Shown here: positions 5,152-5,425 of the stretch, piece by piece | Layout of the letters: the number at the start of each line of letters is the position of its first letter | Numbering within the stretch: position 1 is the first letter of the stretch | Assembly: GCA_029857655.1 (NCBI GenBank) | Contig: JAOUGR010000152.1 | Span: forward strand, 1-5,425 | Direction: 5' to 3' | Source of the DNA: Gammaproteobacteria bacterium | Lineage (GTDB): Bacteria; Pseudomonadota; Gammaproteobacteria; Steroidobacterales; Steroidobacteraceae | Length of the DNA: 5,425 nucleotides | Notes under the pieces: generated by a model | Told to the model about the DNA's origin: nothing | Database searches by the model: none | What the model saw: only the letters and a program-made list of their open reading frames with translations | Program-made: the position numbers and the translations under genes

Positions 5152-5362
5152 GGCAACACTAGCCTAAAGGTGCCGCTGCGGGCAGATGCTGCCGCCGAAT
5201 ACCGCCCAGCATTGGCCAGCTGCTGCCTTGGCCTGGCGGGTACCACCTTGGAAGCGGTGAGGTGACCAAACTTCCACATGCCGAGAAACGGGGCGCCTTT
5301 GCTTGGGAGCCTGCCTACGCTGATCGGGGTGCTTGGCATGTGCTCTGCGTGTTGCCGTTTAA
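5068..5362 (-). mobile_element. Cassette I, short cassette with no convincing gene
   Basis: This 295-base cassette contains about 205 bases outside its attC. The only sizeable frame on the gene strand starts at an ATG at 5339 (MPSTPISVGRLPSKGAPFLG..) with no ribosome binding site. It does not stop within the unique part: it runs through the entire attC and ends at a TAG in the next R' box (5064-5066), giving 91 residues, about a third of them translated attC. A similar attC-derived tail appears in a shadow frame in cassette F, so it is a by-product of attC sequence. The plus strand offers only a 24-codon frame (from the ATG at 5177). I found no clear promoter, tRNA or terminator. It may be a non-coding, regulatory or decayed cassette; the ATG at 5339 encoding a short real protein remains possible. 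Confidence 0.7.
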
Positions 5363-5425
5363 CGTTCGCGTTTTGCCGCGCCGCGCGCAGCGCGTAGCGC
5401 GGAGTGAAAGGCGTCGGTCAACAAC
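5357..5425 (-). repeat. attC site cut by the right window edge
   Basis: The left arm begins with GTTTAAC (5357-5363) and continues as in the site at 826-906; the 65 bases 5361-5425 are identical to 830-894. The inner hairpin and the start of the right arm, including the extra C at 5422, are present. By comparison with the complete copy, the missing GTTRRRY box should begin 6 bases beyond the window. It belongs to the next cassette to the right. Confidence 0.93.

Larger units (their letters stand above)
1..5425 (-). mobile_element. Integron cassette array, internal segment (cassettes A to I and the edge of one more)
   Basis: Nine imperfect palindromes bounded by YAAC on the left and GTTR on the right separate short genes that all lie on the minus strand. 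Using the known cut between G and TT of the R' box, the complete cassettes are B 832-1296, C 1297-1745, D 1746-2039, E 2040-2499, F 2500-3140, G 3141-3555, H 3556-5067 and I 5068-5362. Cassette A runs left of 831 and another begins at 5363. Each cassette's head matches the R'' side of its own attC, as expected for units that circularise. No integrase gene or attI is present; by gene direction they should lie to the right. With nine unrelated cassettes and no resistance gene, a chromosomal integron is more likely than a class 1 mobile integron, though this is inferred. Confidence 0.95.

Noticed and set aside
5064..5339. 91-codon minus-strand frame in cassette I as a real gene
   Set aside because: No ribosome binding site, no recognisable fold, and the last third is attC sequence; recorded under the cassette instead of as a gene.
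826..5425. CRISPR array suggested by repeated elements
   Set aside because: The repeats are 78 to 90 base palindromes of differing sequence, separated by gene-sized and irregular intervals; they are attC sites.

Overview
The window is a stretch of a cassette array from an integron, most likely a chromosomal (sedentary) one. Nothing in it looks like chromosomal backbone. Eight complete attC sites and one cut by the right edge divide it into eight complete cassettes (B to I), plus cassette A running off the left edge and the start of one at the right edge. All recognisable genes are on the minus strand, so the array reads right to left. The integrase gene and attI, not in the window, should therefore lie to the right. 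The GC-rich sequence, the attC style (R' ending in AACGTTAGGC) and the gene content suggest a gammaproteobacterium, perhaps a member of the Xanthomonadales. The genus cannot be told from the sequence.

Layout in reading order (right to left): cassette I (5068-5362) has no convincing gene; cassette H (3556-5067) holds a large membrane-anchored protein of unknown function; cassette G (3141-3555) holds an unknown 107-residue protein; cassette F (2500-3140) holds a two-gene toxin-antitoxin operon, with a TIGR02574-type antitoxin and a RelE/ParE-type toxin; cassette E (2040-2499) holds a three-helix membrane protein; cassette D (1746-2039) holds an unknown 72-residue protein; cassette C (1297-1745) holds an HNH endonuclease; cassette B (832-1296) holds a two-helix membrane protein; cassette A (right end at 831, left end outside the window) holds a NucS-like PD-(D/E)XK nuclease with a possible PUA/EVE-like C-terminal region.

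The genes do not form a pathway. As is usual in such arrays, each cassette is an independent mobile unit. The two nucleases and the toxin-antitoxin pair fit the common themes of phage defence and array stabilisation. Genes are packed tightly against attC: several start 3 to 14 bases after the cassette head, four end on the TAA inside the attC R'' box, and no cassette shows a convincing promoter.

The most striking structural signal is that the first 9 to 14 bases of every complete cassette are the inverted complement of the bases entering its own attC. This goes past the classical 7-base R boxes and holds even where the R box departs from consensus. In addition, every complete attC has one unpaired base on the same arm, exactly 8 bases from GTT.
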